From positions 13,687,001 to 13,751,000 of the forward strand of contig CM020517.1 of assembly GCA_009823395.1 (NCBI GenBank): a stretch of DNA of 64,000 nt, given 5' to 3'. The translations under genes and the position numbers were made by a program. The DNA is from Thamnaconus septentrionalis (Eukaryota > Chordata > Actinopteri > Tetraodontiformes > Monacanthidae). Under the pieces are notes generated by a model. It saw only the letters and a program-made list of their open reading frames with translations, had not been told where the DNA came from and did not search any database. Shown here in pieces: positions 36,801 through 48,132 of this stretch. Each line of letters opens with the position of its first letter. The first letter of the stretch is position 1.

Positions 36801-37376
36801 ACTTCTGCCGCGGCGTAACAGGTTAGTCGGTGGTGAGCAGACGCTGTGCACTGGTTCTGCTTTCTGTTTGCAGTTTCATTGTTTTATTTTATCTTATGTT
36901 CTTCTTATTTTTGCGGGGGTGTGGGGTTTGCTCACCGTGCTGCTTGCTTTCAACAGACCTTTCTAAACTTTCGACATTCTGTTTGCTGTAACATTTGTTT
37001 TTTTGATATTTCAGAAAAAGATGTATTTGCAAGGAATGCAGATTTTGAACGCAGGGAATCAGAGAGCAAGACAGGTAACTGATGAGATGAAACCCAAAAA
37101 CACAGTAAAACCTGTCCAGTTGTTCTCCTTGTCCTTTTTGTGTAGGTGTTTTTTTTGGGCTTTCGAGTGGTTAAATGTTTGTATTCCCCAGGTGTTTTCG
37201 CTGCACTCGCCATCCTGGGTGTGGCCATCTTCGTCATGCTCATCGTCATCTTGTACTGCTTCATGAAAGGAAGAAGGAAGAGTTCACAACACCAGCGTGT
37301 GCCTGTCAACACTGTTCCTGTCACTTATGAGGACAGAGAGCGTTTGGTCTACAACAGCACCACCAAGCCCATGTAA
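30816..37376 (+). CDS. spint1: SPINT1/HAI-1, Kunitz-type membrane serine protease inhibitor, 507 aa
   Basis: Type I membrane inhibitor of HGF activator, matriptase and hepsin on epithelial cells. Exons: 30816-31224, 31711-31868, 31969-32110, 35202-35369, 35575-35622, 36165-36296, 36406-36456, 36651-36821, 37015-37074, 37192-37376; internal junctions are all phase 1. Domains: signal peptide 1-26; MANSC about 32-125; PKD-like region about 140-235; Kunitz 1 with Cys 239, 248, 264, 272, 285, 289 and P1 Arg249 (CRGSFPRW, as in human); an LDL-receptor class A module 312-350; Kunitz 2 with Cys 372, 381, 397, 405, 418, 422 and P1 Arg382; transmembrane segment about 448-470; short cytoplasmic tail. 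Cysteine spacing in both Kunitz domains is canonical. Human HAI-1 has 513 or 529 residues. Intron 3 (about 3.1 kb) is filled with repeats. Whether it is the teleost a or b copy cannot be told. Confidence 0.96.
32184..32625. mobile_element. Hairpin MITE, full-length copy 2, 442 bp, TA-flanked
   Basis: Ends GCTGCGTTTCCATTAC and GTATTGGAAATGCAGC are inverted repeats, each flanked by TA. The left end also has an internal hairpin partner (GGTAATGGAAACACC). No transposase is present. Partial copies lie at 6501 and 56440. A TA duplication suggests mobilisation by a Tc1/mariner-type transposase (inference). Located in spint1 intron 3. Confidence 0.75.
33695..34333. repeat. Teleost interspersed repeat cluster in spint1 intron 3
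   Basis: The part at 34190-34330 (TGGGATTTTTTGCTG..., CCGCCATATTGCCAGT, AGTTCTTATAATACAT) recurs inverted at 45650-45775. The neighbouring 33999-34076 segment (TAGACTTAGACTTATACAA, then GGGATGACTCCCTCGGGGAA) resembles another widespread fish repeat. No coding potential. Confidence 0.6.
34334..34396. mobile_element. Minimal hAT-type MITE, 63 bp, with perfect 8-bp target duplication
   Basis: The element starts CAGGGGTCACCAA and ends TTGGTGACCCCTG (13-bp inverted repeats). It is flanked by the identical GCTTAAAC at 34326-34333 and 34397-34404. Only about 37 bp separate the ends. It is inserted beside an older interspersed repeat in spint1 intron 3. Confidence 0.9.
34545..34622. mobile_element. 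Diverged hAT-like end fragment
   Basis: TATCGGTATCGG...TATCGGCATCGG followed by ACCGTGCATCTCT resembles the end of fish hAT elements that start AGAGATGCACCGAT. No duplication or partner end was found. Confidence 0.4.
35575..35622 (+). other. spint1: 48-bp cassette exon of spint1 (16 residues between Kunitz 1 and LDLa)
   Basis: Encodes [16 protein letters not shown]. Both neighbouring exons are in the same phase, so including or skipping it keeps the frame. Human HAI-1B differs from HAI-1 by 16 extra residues at this very place (established knowledge), so this is most likely the alternatively spliced exon. Confidence 0.75.
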
Positions 37377-37551
37377 CCCTGCCCCAGTCCACACATTCAC
37401 CCAGTACAGTCTCACCACTCTGTTTAAAAAAAACAACAACAGAAACATAACTCAAATATTGTTCGCTGAATATGTTTGAAAGCTTTCGGGAATCTGTTTT
37501 TGTCCATTCGTGATGTGAATACTTAATTTTTTTTTAATGGGCAACTTTAGC

Positions 37552-37557
37552 AATAAA
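37552..37557 (+). terminator. spint1 polyadenylation signal
   Basis: AATAAA about 176 nt past the stop codon, giving a short 3' UTR. T-rich sequence follows at 37585-37594. Further AATAAA motifs occur downstream (about 38214). Confidence 0.65.
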
Positions 37558-37576
37558 CAGAAGAACTTTGAATAAT

Positions 37577-38834
37577 GTGATGCTTTTTTTTTTTACATTT
37601 ATTTTGTGTGCATATCAGTTCATTCTCAGGATTATAGGGAAGATTTCAATAGGTTTGCAGGATTTTCATCCTGTGAGTCCTTAAAATCTTTAATACTTTC
37701 TGTCGTGCTCTACTTGTTCCCACTGAATCGTCTAAATTTGTTAGTAAACAGATCTGTTTTGAAATGTTGTGAATTATTGGTGGTGCCAAAATTATTGGTT
37801 TGCCAATAATTTTGTTGATCTGTTACTTCAAAGTAGAACTCAAGACTTTCTTTCCTTGTCGGAAACATGCAGTGGGAAATGACGCGTCATGTGAGACAGA
37901 AATTCTGATCGTTTTCTCCCCCCAGGTCGTGGCACATAAGCTTCGGTCTTTCAAACTCATTATTCTGTGAATACAGTGTTGTTACATTGGCATTCCCGTT
38001 GGAGATTGTACATAATCTTTGAGTTTTGAGAAATACTTTTAAATACATTGTTTTTTTCATGATTTTCAGGAGTGTTTTAAGAACAAACCTGTTCATTTAA
38101 TTGTGTTTATGACATTTATAAAGCCGTCTTGTTGTTGAATATACAAATTTTTAAACTTGTGCATACACCTGACATTGGTTTCTGTAGTGTTGACATTATC
38201 GTGATGTTTTAGTAAATAAACCATAAAACCCCTTTTGAGGTACCCAGTAGTTTTTTTTTTTGGTGTTTTTCTTTGAAAACACATATTTGTTTGAACAAGC
38301 TTGAATGAGAAAAAGGATGACACTTATTTTATAGAAATATTTGTCGTATTGTGACATACATTTGCATTAGCAATTTCTATATAAAAGGCTGTCTTTTTGC
38401 CTTTCAAAATCGCACTTGAATAAGTAAGGATTTAAGTGTATTTAACTGGAAAATGACTATTTGCTAACCCTGTTTTGCTATTGCAGTCATTATTTTTTGT
38501 ACTTCATTATACTGCAAACGTTTAAAACGATTAAGGCTTAGGTATGAATTGCTGGCTTACAATAAATTCTACATGTTAAGTTAGGGCTGGATGTTTGTTT
38601 GAATCAGAAACGTGTCTAACCAGCAGTTAAAAGTGCTCGAGAGTGGAGTGAGTTTCTGCAAGACAGCATATTTTTTATCCAAAGACTTTGTGGATTATGT
38701 TTGCAAAAATGTAACATCTAAAGTCTAGCAGTTCTTATTTTCCTTTTTAATATGTTTAATAGTGATCACATAAAGTGTAACATTTCAAGCCTTTTAAAAT
38801 CATGATGGTTATCTTGATGATTATGTTTTACAGG
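37577..38834. other. AT-rich non-coding sequence downstream of spint1
   Basis: No exon or named repeat; it may contain a longer spint1 3' UTR form. Confidence 0.4.
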
Positions 38835-39070
38835 CCATGAACATCAAAAAAGCCACGGGAGGTTCATGGAGATGCTAATTTCTATTTCCATCACTCCATT
38901 ACTGGTTTGCTGATTGTGGGTGTTATTATGCTTGACTGGCCAGTCAACTCACTTGATCTGAACCCCTTTGAAAATCTATACGATGTCAAAATAAAGATTT
39001 CAGGGCCAACAATAGAGCATCAAGGTGGGTATCAAAGTGGTATGAGCTTCCATGGTACTCAGCCCATAAA
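38835..39070 (+). mobile_element. Tc1-like transposase remnant (C-terminal part)
   Basis: Around 38933-38980 the plus strand reads DWPVNSLDLNPFENLYD, a degraded form of the Tc1 signature (DWP..SPDLNPIENLW) that contains the last catalytic acidic residue. The next 90 bp also follow a familiar fish Tc1 sequence (CCAACAATAGAGC, GGTATCAAAG, GAGCTTCCAT). Frame and ends are lost. Confidence 0.7.
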
Positions 39071-40451
39071 TTAACATACATTTCTTTATTGGTCATATGT
39101 CATAATCGATAGATTGTTACATTTTACTGTGCTTATAATTATAATTTTTAAGATTAGAAGGTCTGAACATTTTCACTGATGTGATGGATGAACTAGTTGT
39201 AATTCCCCATTTCCACCAATAGATAGCAGCGTTGCTTCGTTCTACAAAGTCGATGGTGTCGCGCAAGTAAATTTTTCATTTTGTAAATTTTCACTTTTAC
39301 ATTATTTTACATATTGGTTGTCATTCTTATCCTTTATTTTCATTCAGTAACTTTGAAATCAAAGCTCGCACATTATTTAGAGGAATATCTATCACATACT
39401 GAACAATACGAGTGGCATTATCGCTACAACTCTTTGCTATACAATGAGAGAAGTCCGGCAGATTGTTTTCCTCAGCCCGGACCCCCTCAGCACGGAGGGG
39501 GTCGCGGTAAGCGCTCCTCTCTATTTAATCAGCCAGACATAAATTAGCCTCCACTCAATTGATCCTGAAGCCAGCCTTTGTCGGTCCTTCAGTCTACTGA
39601 CCTGACCGTCATAAATGTGATTGGCAGACTTGCAATTTATGATGTTCTTTCAAAGGCCTTTTAAACTTAGGTCAGGAAGATTAAAAAAAAAAAAAAAAAA
39701 GGGAGGGAAAATCGAGGGAAAGCATAGACAGCGCCTAGAATATATATATATTTTTTTTTAAATATCCCGCACAATCATTTAGAACTGCACAAACTGTTCA
39801 GTTCAGATGTCAAAAGACGTGGGAACAGCATTGACACCCACCAAGCACACACTCGTGTCAAATACAGGCGGTGGTGTGTTACATTCACATACACGTCGTG
39901 AATAGGACGACAAGAGACTCCTAACCTTCATCTTCATTCACAATCCAAGATTTAGCACACACATGAATTTCTCATTTGGAGTACAAAATATAGCATTTTA
40001 ATGCAAGATAATAATATATTACATTAGGTTGTGCATTATTATGTTACAATGTGTGAAAATACGAATACTCATTTAATGTGATAGTAATCAATATGGAAAT
40101 TCCATAAAACAAAGTACGTCATTTAGCAATGTTATTATCAATATTTCTAAGAATGTTGTTTAATATTGATAATAATCGAATTGTTTTCGCTGTGTATTTG
40201 AGCAATGCTGTTAGCTCGCTAACATGCAGTGACATTATTTCCGATAGCCGTGAACGCAGCACGAGTTACGTTCGACTCTTCAAAGATGCAGCAGAGTTGG
40301 GAGCAGGACGCAGTGCGAGCTGACGACCTGCGTGGGATGTGATAGTGTCTCCTCGCGACTTTTTAACATGTGAAAAAGAGGGAAACGTCTCACGGAGTTG
40401 CTTCGGGATTTTCTCCGGGAACCTACCGAAAGAAGAGCAACACGCGGAAAC

Positions 40452-40453
<2 letters not shown>

Positions 40454-40497
<44 letters not shown>
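40454..40497. repeat. (GT)n microsatellite
   Basis: About 22 uninterrupted GT units. Confidence 0.92.
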
Positions 40498-40499
<2 letters not shown>

Positions 40500-43400
40500 A
40501 AGAAGTTGGTGAACTAGGTACGTAACAACTTTTTTCTTTGGACAATCGTAGCTAACGCGGTTGGGCATTCAGTTAGTTCAGCTAACTCACTTGTCAACGC
40601 GGGTTGTCCTTCGAGGGTTTTATTTACAGGTGACAATGGGTACCTCGATATACTGTGTATCATGTCGATGCTTGTGAGGAAACAAGTTGGTAAAATTAAA
40701 CAAAGCAAAATTTGCTGGGCGCCGTCTCACCAGTGTAAACAAACCACAACCACTTCAAAAGAAGCAGACAAAGTGCACCCTGAAAATCCTCAGGGAAGAT
40801 TCCGCTTTATGGTGTATGGTCATTTCCCCCTTTGAATTTATTTCACTGGTATTCGGCTCTGGTCGGTGCTGGAGTATCAGTCAGATAAGAAATGTTTGTC
40901 TATGAGGCAAAACAGTCTCAGTTGAGTGAACTTTGGTCAGCTGCAGCTGCAGGTATATATTTGTGGGGATGGTGATAATTTTTTAGGGGGTCCTGTTTTA
41001 GTATGACTGTCATACCTGAGCGCTGAGACTAAAGTGGGTGCTGCTTTGTAATCATTTGCCACTTCCTCCTTCCCCGCATCCCACTCTCACCCCCCATGGT
41101 GCCCCTGCCTCCCCCTTATAAAACCTAATAGATTTTTTTTTAATGAGCACCCCAGGGAGACAGTCAGGCTTAAATGCAGAGCGCTCATAGGTCAATAGCT
41201 TTTCCCACCAGCCGCTGGAGAAGAATAGGACAAAATCAATCAGTTACCGATGAAAAGTTCTATTTTCTACGCATCTGACCTCACTTGACCTTCTCGGACA
41301 ATAACTTCTCAACTTCTTGTCAGATAAACATTGCCTCATTGTGACAGACAGATTTTCCTACGAGGTGGTCCAGACAGGAAACAGCCTGAATTTTCAAATT
41401 AACCCTATCAATTGATGCTTCCCTTTAAACAAAAGGGTGATTCCAGATATGTAAGTCATTTCAATACGACCATATTTAGTGCTGTGTTGTTTTTTTTTGC
41501 AGACAAGATTGCTTAATAGTATGTCTAGTCTTTTAGTAACTCCCCCAGAAATAATGTTTTTTTTGAAAAATTCTTTACTTTTTCAGCTTCACCTTTCAGA
41601 GTGTGTTTGCTAAAACATACTGGCAATGCCGAAAAGTGTAGTGATAGACTAGGCAGGCTAGAGATAGGTTAGAGCCGGTTGTTTTTCAGCTCTGAGTCAC
41701 ACTAATGACCACTTTGTTTTTCTCCCATAACAGTAAAACATCATCTTCTAGCATGAAGCAAGCATAAAAAAAGCTGAGTTTTTTTACCTTTCTTTTTTTG
41801 GATATCAAAGGAATTCTTGGGATATTTAATTGTGCGGCATCACTCCGCTGAAGTCAGGGAAGTGTGTGAAAAGTCTGAAGATGGGTATGGGGGTGATGCT
41901 TTTCTTTAGTCTCCTCCTGAACTCCCCGCAGGAGCCCACAAAGATCCCGCTATCGCCAGCTCCAGCCAAAATGAGGGCTGACAACTTTGTGCTGGTCTGG
42001 ACGTGAAGAATGTGCACTGTGAGCCATTTGGCATTCCAGACACCCAGGCGAGGTCTGACTCTGTTTATTTTTGTTGTTATGATGTCAAAAAAGCCCCCGC
42101 GAGGGTCAGGAGCTCGCTGCCGGTGTGAAGATGCGCCGTCGCTCCTCCTTTAAAAAGCACAGTCCTATTTGTAGAGCGACCGTCTCTTTTTACCCAGCAG
42201 CCCCCTGTGCATTATGGTGGACGGCTCACCGGGTGCTGTTTGCTTATGGTCCCTGTCAATTGCTATGGTCATGAGCTGGAAGCCTGCACTTATCGCGTGC
42301 CAACTAAGGTGGCACCTGCCAGCTACGCACACACAGCTTGCCAGGTACGCGTTCTTTTTTTTGTTGCCATTGATGCGCGAGGTAAAAATGGCAGTTCCTT
42401 TCTATGCGGCACAGCAGGGAACAATTATTCGGCCATTAGGGGCTATTTTTTGCCAGAGTGAACGTGTACCATATGGGCAAGAAACTCTCCCCCGTGGCCT
42501 TTGGCTGTTCTTTGGGATGCATCTTTTATCCCCACATCTAAGTAAGTTGCTCCAAACTTCACTGAACTGAAATAATGGGTGGGTGGGTTGGTGGGGCTCA
42601 TATGTTGTGTTTGCGTGTGGGAAGTCACAGATTGGCCAGCCGCTTTTGTTGAGGCTGTGAGGGTAAGAGAGGCTAACGTGAGGGTTTTATTGTTTTCGGC
42701 GGTGAATGAAAAGCTGTTGGGCTCTTAAGGACAAACTGCCGGAGTAATGTGGGAAAGAGGGCGCTCACAGAAGAGGCTGTTTGTCTGGGGATATGTTCTG
42801 CTGGCTGGGTGAGGGAGAGACAAGGTTCCAGGGTGAACGAGAGGTCTCACAAAAATTACCATTGCACCAGTGCTGGAAAATCAACAGTTAGACTTTCCTT
42901 CGATTCGTTTTTTTTATGATCATTCTGAATGTAAACATCATTCCTGCCGGATGGCGTCTCGACCTGCAGAGCCTTGTCTGCCTGCAGATTCCACGGGGGA
43001 GCTTATGTCATACCTCCAGATTCCTCTTGGCCTTTTTTGGACAGACGGCGAATGTAACATGATGCAGTCGATCCCCAGAGTGTGGGAGAGAATTGCAGTG
43101 GGAATTCTCTCTATGTGCTATTTATAGTTTCTCCTGCTAATAAAATGCCATTAGACAAAAGCCACTTGAGATTCATCTCCCAAGAGACTGATTGGGTTGT
43201 TTTATGTAATCAAATGAGCTAATATGACTATAGATATTTTAGTGAGATGGGTTCCTTACGTCAACACAATCCACAACTGGATTGAAACTGCACAAATTAG
43301 TTTACTATTAGTTAGTTAAGATTACTTGGACCAGCAGATTTTACAGTATTTTTTTTAGAGACTCTGTATGTTAACTTGTTTATTCACTGCTGGCAATTTA

Positions 43401-45649
43401 AGAATCCATTAGATTTAGTCCGAGTTGACCTGTATGTGTTCTGTGTAACACTTCCTAAAAAGATGGAGAAAGTGCTTTTGTCTCCCCAGACACAGACGTT
43501 TCCCGCTTCCTTTGTAGACACGCAGTTTGGTTTCACTTCTACCAATACTGCCAGCCTGTCAATCGAGAAAACTGCTCCAGATAACCATCACCCCCCCGGG
43601 GGACACTTTTTTCCTTTTAACATACCAGGCTCAAGGTCTCTGTTCACGTTGTATGTTATCTCAGAGCTCCTAACAGACACACGCTACCTCGGATACCTCG
43701 GTTTAGATCCCCTCTCTATTTGTGGCCCTGTGTCCAGCATCTGTCCCTCTCAAACATCTGTTTGTTGTGTTTAAAAAGAAAGGAATTCAGCCTCTGAGTG
43801 GCCGGATCAGCGTAAAGCCTGGCGATTAGAGGAACAAGGCACTTTATCAGCCAATCTGAGGTAGTGATCCATCGCGGGGCTTTCTTTTAATAACCCTTCG
43901 GACTGGCTCACGCTGCATCTGTCTTCAATTAGTTGGGGGGGGCGAGTTGCTGATTCCCCAAACGAGAGGTTGGCGTTGTGGCTAATTCATGCGTCAGCTG
44001 TGGGAACCAAATGCTCCCCATTTGTGTGGAACGGCAGCGCGGCCGAGCACAGGTGGTCAGCGGGCTTGGCATAAATGTTGGCCTCTGTGTTGGCATTTAC
44101 TTAAGAATTTCAAATGTGTCACTCCCATCCTCGGCAAGAAAGAAGAAGCACAATGTAATTAGGTTGGTAGGAACTGTTGAACGAGGTCCAGATGTGTTGA
44201 GATTGTGGGTTACGCTACTTTAGCACGTCTTGCAGGATATTATCAAACAATTTCATTGCTCCCATCCCAACCACTTTCTCTCTCCACCTGCTGACAGCTT
44301 TTGATAAGTTGTTAGAATAACACATTTAAGGCCCAGATGTCTACAGTTCAGGATTAAGGTCTATTATTCCTTGTCTAGCCTCTCATTTACCAAAGACAGA
44401 TTAGCATAGTTTTGGTCCGGTCATTACATGGGGTTAGCGTAGAGGTCATGGTAGGTGGGATTATGGGAGAGTTTTATGAGTTTACTGTTCACCGAGACAA
44501 GTTCAAAGCCCCGCCCGTTGACGTGACAGCTCCGGGTGCAGGTTGCACAAACAAAACCGCCACTTGAAAATCAATTGGTCGGGCTCAGTGAAAGGCTGTT
44601 GCAGGAGGCTTCCTGCTTTAAGACTGTCATTGTGGCACCGCTGCACTGGCTGAGCATAAAGCAGCGAGTCTTTTTCTACTTTCTTTCCTCAAAGGTGGAA
44701 TAAGTTCAATAGTCTAAGCAGTGGACTGTTGTTTTGAGGAAAAATAATAATAATAAAGAAGATGGCAAGTAGAAAATGAATGAGAAATGTTTTGAATTCC
44801 TCACCAAGTTTCATTGTGTATATTGGGCCTGGTGAGCATGCAAAAGTAATTTCCTTTAAACCTTCCCAGTGCTAATTCTTTATAATTTATAGGTTTGCTT
44901 TTTTCCACCAATTACCACACTTTAAAAGTACACTGCAATTCATAGTGACTGGCGGAGCGAAATTAAGGCCCAGGTATTTAAATGAGCTCAGAAACCATCT
45001 GTTGTACCAATCAAAATGAAATGTGGTTTTCATTTTCATGTGCCTGCGTACACGACTGCTCTCAAAACATTGCTGCATGCCACTGATGTTAACCATCCTC
45101 GTGTGGTTTCATCGCAGTAAAAAGTTCAGTCCGGGAGGGATAAAACTCTTAGTGCTTTGCTTTGCATGAGCACAGGTTGTGCTTTATGTCTGCAAGCCTT
45201 TTATTAGTGAGTAAACAGGATCTTCTTGAGCACGGACTGCAGCTGCAGGGTCCCCATGATGAGCAGTGCAGTGATCTTAACATTTGGATCCAGCTCTGCA
45301 GAGCTATTTTCCTCCTTGCATTCCTGCACATCTTAATTGGTGAACCTCCCGGCAGTGGCCTGGGATAGGCCTCGCTTGGCCCAGCCATCAACTCTGCACA
45401 GTGGCCGGCGAAAGCACTCGAAACAATACCCATCCATCCCTAATCCCTGAAGAATTCTGCCTCCTCTGATCTAGCTGGCCCAGAACGTGATGGTAAAAGG
45501 GCCTGAGGCTCACCAGGCATCACTGCAACGACAGGTTCTCATGCGCGCCTCTCCATGTTAATGTGTTTTAATGCGGAGCCTGAGAGCCGACCCCAGAGTG
45601 GACTCTCCTTGCTGCAGTGACAAAGTGACGTGCCGCTGGGTGTAAACCG

Positions 45650-45770
45650 TGGATGTATTATAAGAACTGGATACCCGACTGGCAATATGGCGGCGTGCCA
45701 ATGTTTCCCAGTGACCACTCGAGGTACTGCAGTAAAAAAAAAATCCCATTCCCTTTAGCGTTGTGTTGGA

Positions 45771-45775
<5 letters not shown>
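45650..45775. repeat. Inverted copy of the 34190-34330 interspersed repeat
   Basis: The reverse complement shares TACCTCGAGTGG, CTGGGAAA, GCCGCCATATTGCCAGT and AGTTCTTATAATACAT in the same order and spacing as 34240-34322. Confidence 0.8.

Positions 45776-45808
<33 letters not shown>
45773..45808. repeat. (CAG)n trinucleotide repeat
   Basis: About 12 CAG units. The surrounding frames look like chance and no gene is assigned. Confidence 0.92.
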
Positions 45809-46430
45809 TTGCCCACCTCCTGCTCCTGGAGCTCATATCACAGCACATACCTTAGCTCCAAAGTTTTCTTTGCTGCATACTCGCAAAAAGACTGGCATGA
45901 GCAAATGCAGAGCGGTGAGCCGGTGGGGGTGAGGGAGGGTGTGTGTGTGTGTGGGGGGGGAATGGGAAGAATTTCCTTTTTAAGGCCTGGATACAGTGGA
46001 GCGGCAGGGATTGCCTTCAGTTTGCCAGGCCGGTCCAGGAGCACTGGCCTTAACAAAAGCAGCTCAAAGCTCAGAAAGACTCAAAAGTAAATGAACCAAG
46101 TCCGAATAAGGAATGCACTGACACTCTTTACTCCTTGCCCTGATTCCGTCTAAGCCCTCATCTTTATTTCCCTGCAGCTCCAGAAGGCTGAGTGCCATGC
46201 CAGAGGGGTCCCATTCTGCTCTCCGCCAGGGACCAATGGGGGAAGGTAAGACAAACGCAATTACATTCATCCTTGCGCAGTTAAAGGTTTTTCTGGATTG
46301 ACCGCCCCTCTCCCCCCATCCTTAAAACGGCCCTTTTAATAAAACATTACAAGTGGCGCACATGCTTCCCCCCTGGAACAGTGCACTATTATAACTCAGG
46401 CATTACCGCCGAGGTAAATGGAAAAAATGA

Positions 46431-47110
46431 TTGAAATGGAAGAATACAGGAAATGGACGAGCTTTCGCGAAAGGCAGAGCCGAGAGGGGAGCAGCGAACT
46501 TCCCCTCCTACGGCTCCAACTGGCAGAGAGGCTCTTTGTGTTGCCGTGGAGCTCGGCCAAACCTCTTTCATGCAGCTGAGAACCTCCCTCCTCCTCCCCC
46601 CCAGCACTCACGAACACATCGCACATCCACAACCAGAGCGTGTCGGACTCGCACACGGCCAAAGCCGGCGGTCGCTCGGTCGGTCACTGCGAGCCGGCGG
46701 CGCTGACCTTGCGTGTTGGAGGACGCTCAACTTACATATTATCATAGTGTTCATTATCTTCAGCTGCAAACGTTGACACAAGGCCCCTTTTTGTGTGTGT
46801 GTGTGTGAGTCTGAGTGGGTTTTTTCTTCTTTCTTTTTTTTAACGCTCTGTCCCTCAAACCCTCCTCACCGGCGAACACATTTGGCTTCCTCCGCTGTGG
46901 TCACTGGTTCTCTTCTCTCGCTCGCCGTCCGCCCCTCTGTTCTCACCTTTGGCCGGCAGCGCCGGGGTTTTGGCTCACGGTGACGCGTGCCGCCCTCGCG
47001 ATGAACACTTGCAGAAAAGGCCAAAACGCCCCAGCACTCGGCTCATTCCTGCAGCCCACACATCCCAGTGTGAAGTCACCTCGCCAAGGCCGAGCACCTG
47101 CTTGCAGTTG
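46431..47110. promoter_or_regulatory. CpG-rich block, candidate promoter
   Basis: CpG-rich stretches (46660-46710, 46915-47045) stand out against the surrounding DNA. It lies about 12 kb upstream of the first recognised PLEKHG exon and could be its promoter. The overlapping frames match no family. Inference from composition only. Confidence 0.25.
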
Positions 47111-47618
47111 AAACATTCTCTTTTTTTTCCCTTTGTAAGATTGATGGTTTCTGTGCGCTGGTCCAAGTCAAAGCATGCATGCCCGCGCTCCCCTTCCCCA
47201 GATGGATGGATAGTAATTAGGGGGCGGGGCTCTTTGGTAATGAGCTGCGAGGTGATGATTGGATGGGGTTTAGCAGATCGGTGGAATGCACGCGGTGAAA
47301 GGAAGCCTTGTCCGATAAAGGTGCACAATCAAAGGAGCTCTGGTGCCATTCCAGCTTCAATTATCATCAAGAGTTTTATTGCATGAAAGACCTTGCGTCA
47401 GCGAGAAGTGGTCCCAAATATAGACGCCGTCATCAGTAGATTCCCTCTGTTTGTCTCTTCTGTTTTTCATTCAGAAATGAACTGAGAAAAGTGGATAATT
47501 ACTTCCATACAAGCAACATGGTTTTATGGAGGACAGCACTGCTGCCGATACATTTTAGTCGCATAACAGCACAGTTTTCTAATTACCTCAACCAAAATCG
47601 TCTTGGTGCCTCCTAAAC

Positions 47619-48132
47619 TAGCGTCGTAGTACTCAGAATTGGTCTTGGTCTCCAGACCACTTTCTCAGGCTCTCGGACTGGACCAAAACTGGTCAAGACT
47701 CAGCCAACACTACAATGACAGACGATAACGGAAAATAATCCAGCTGCTGTCGTTTTACGCTCTGTTTGTGACACCCAGAGTGACAGCCCCTCACCCCCTT
47801 TATTCCTAGTTAATGTATTTTTTAATTTTATGAAGCAAAGTTGTTTTCTTTTTGAAAATGGTTCAAAATAGTTGGCAAAGCAGCAAAATGTTTAAGAAAA
47901 TTATTTAGATTCCTCATGGAAAAGAGATGTTGCTGTTCGATTTAGAAGCAACCTTGAATTTTAAAGATGCTGGTCATTATTTACTGTTTTGTTGTTATTT
48001 TTCTTTGATATATAAAGTCTTGGTGTTGTCTCGGTCTCTAACCCCAAATGTCTTGGTCTTGTCTCAATCTCGATACTCTCTGGTCTTGATAATGTCTTGG
48101 TCTCGGTTGGTGCGGTCTTGACTGCAACGCTA
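47619..48132. mobile_element. hAT-type non-autonomous element, 514 bp, with 8-bp target duplication
   Basis: Flanked by identical TCCTAAAC at 47611-47618 and 48133-48140. The imperfect terminal inverted repeats begin TAGCGTCGTAGT and, inverted, TAGCGTTGCAGT. Near both ends it is rich in GTCTTGGTCT units, a hallmark of a common fish repeat. No transposase frame. Confidence 0.85.

Larger units (their letters stand above)
39071..46430. other. Large non-coding region, possible long intron or 5' flank of the PLEKHG-family gene
   Basis: No coding exon recognised. A small GC-rich patch lies just before a GT microsatellite; near 40517 a GTACGT donor-like site follows, so 40240-40516 could be a non-coding first exon (weak). 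An inverted copy of the spint1-intron repeat is at 45650-45775. Much of 41800-45100 is unique and repeat-poor, as expected of regulatory DNA. Confidence 0.35.

Noticed and set aside
45558..45848. Poly-Cys / poly-Ser frames around 45773-45808
   Set aside because: Produced by the CAG repeat and an interspersed repeat.
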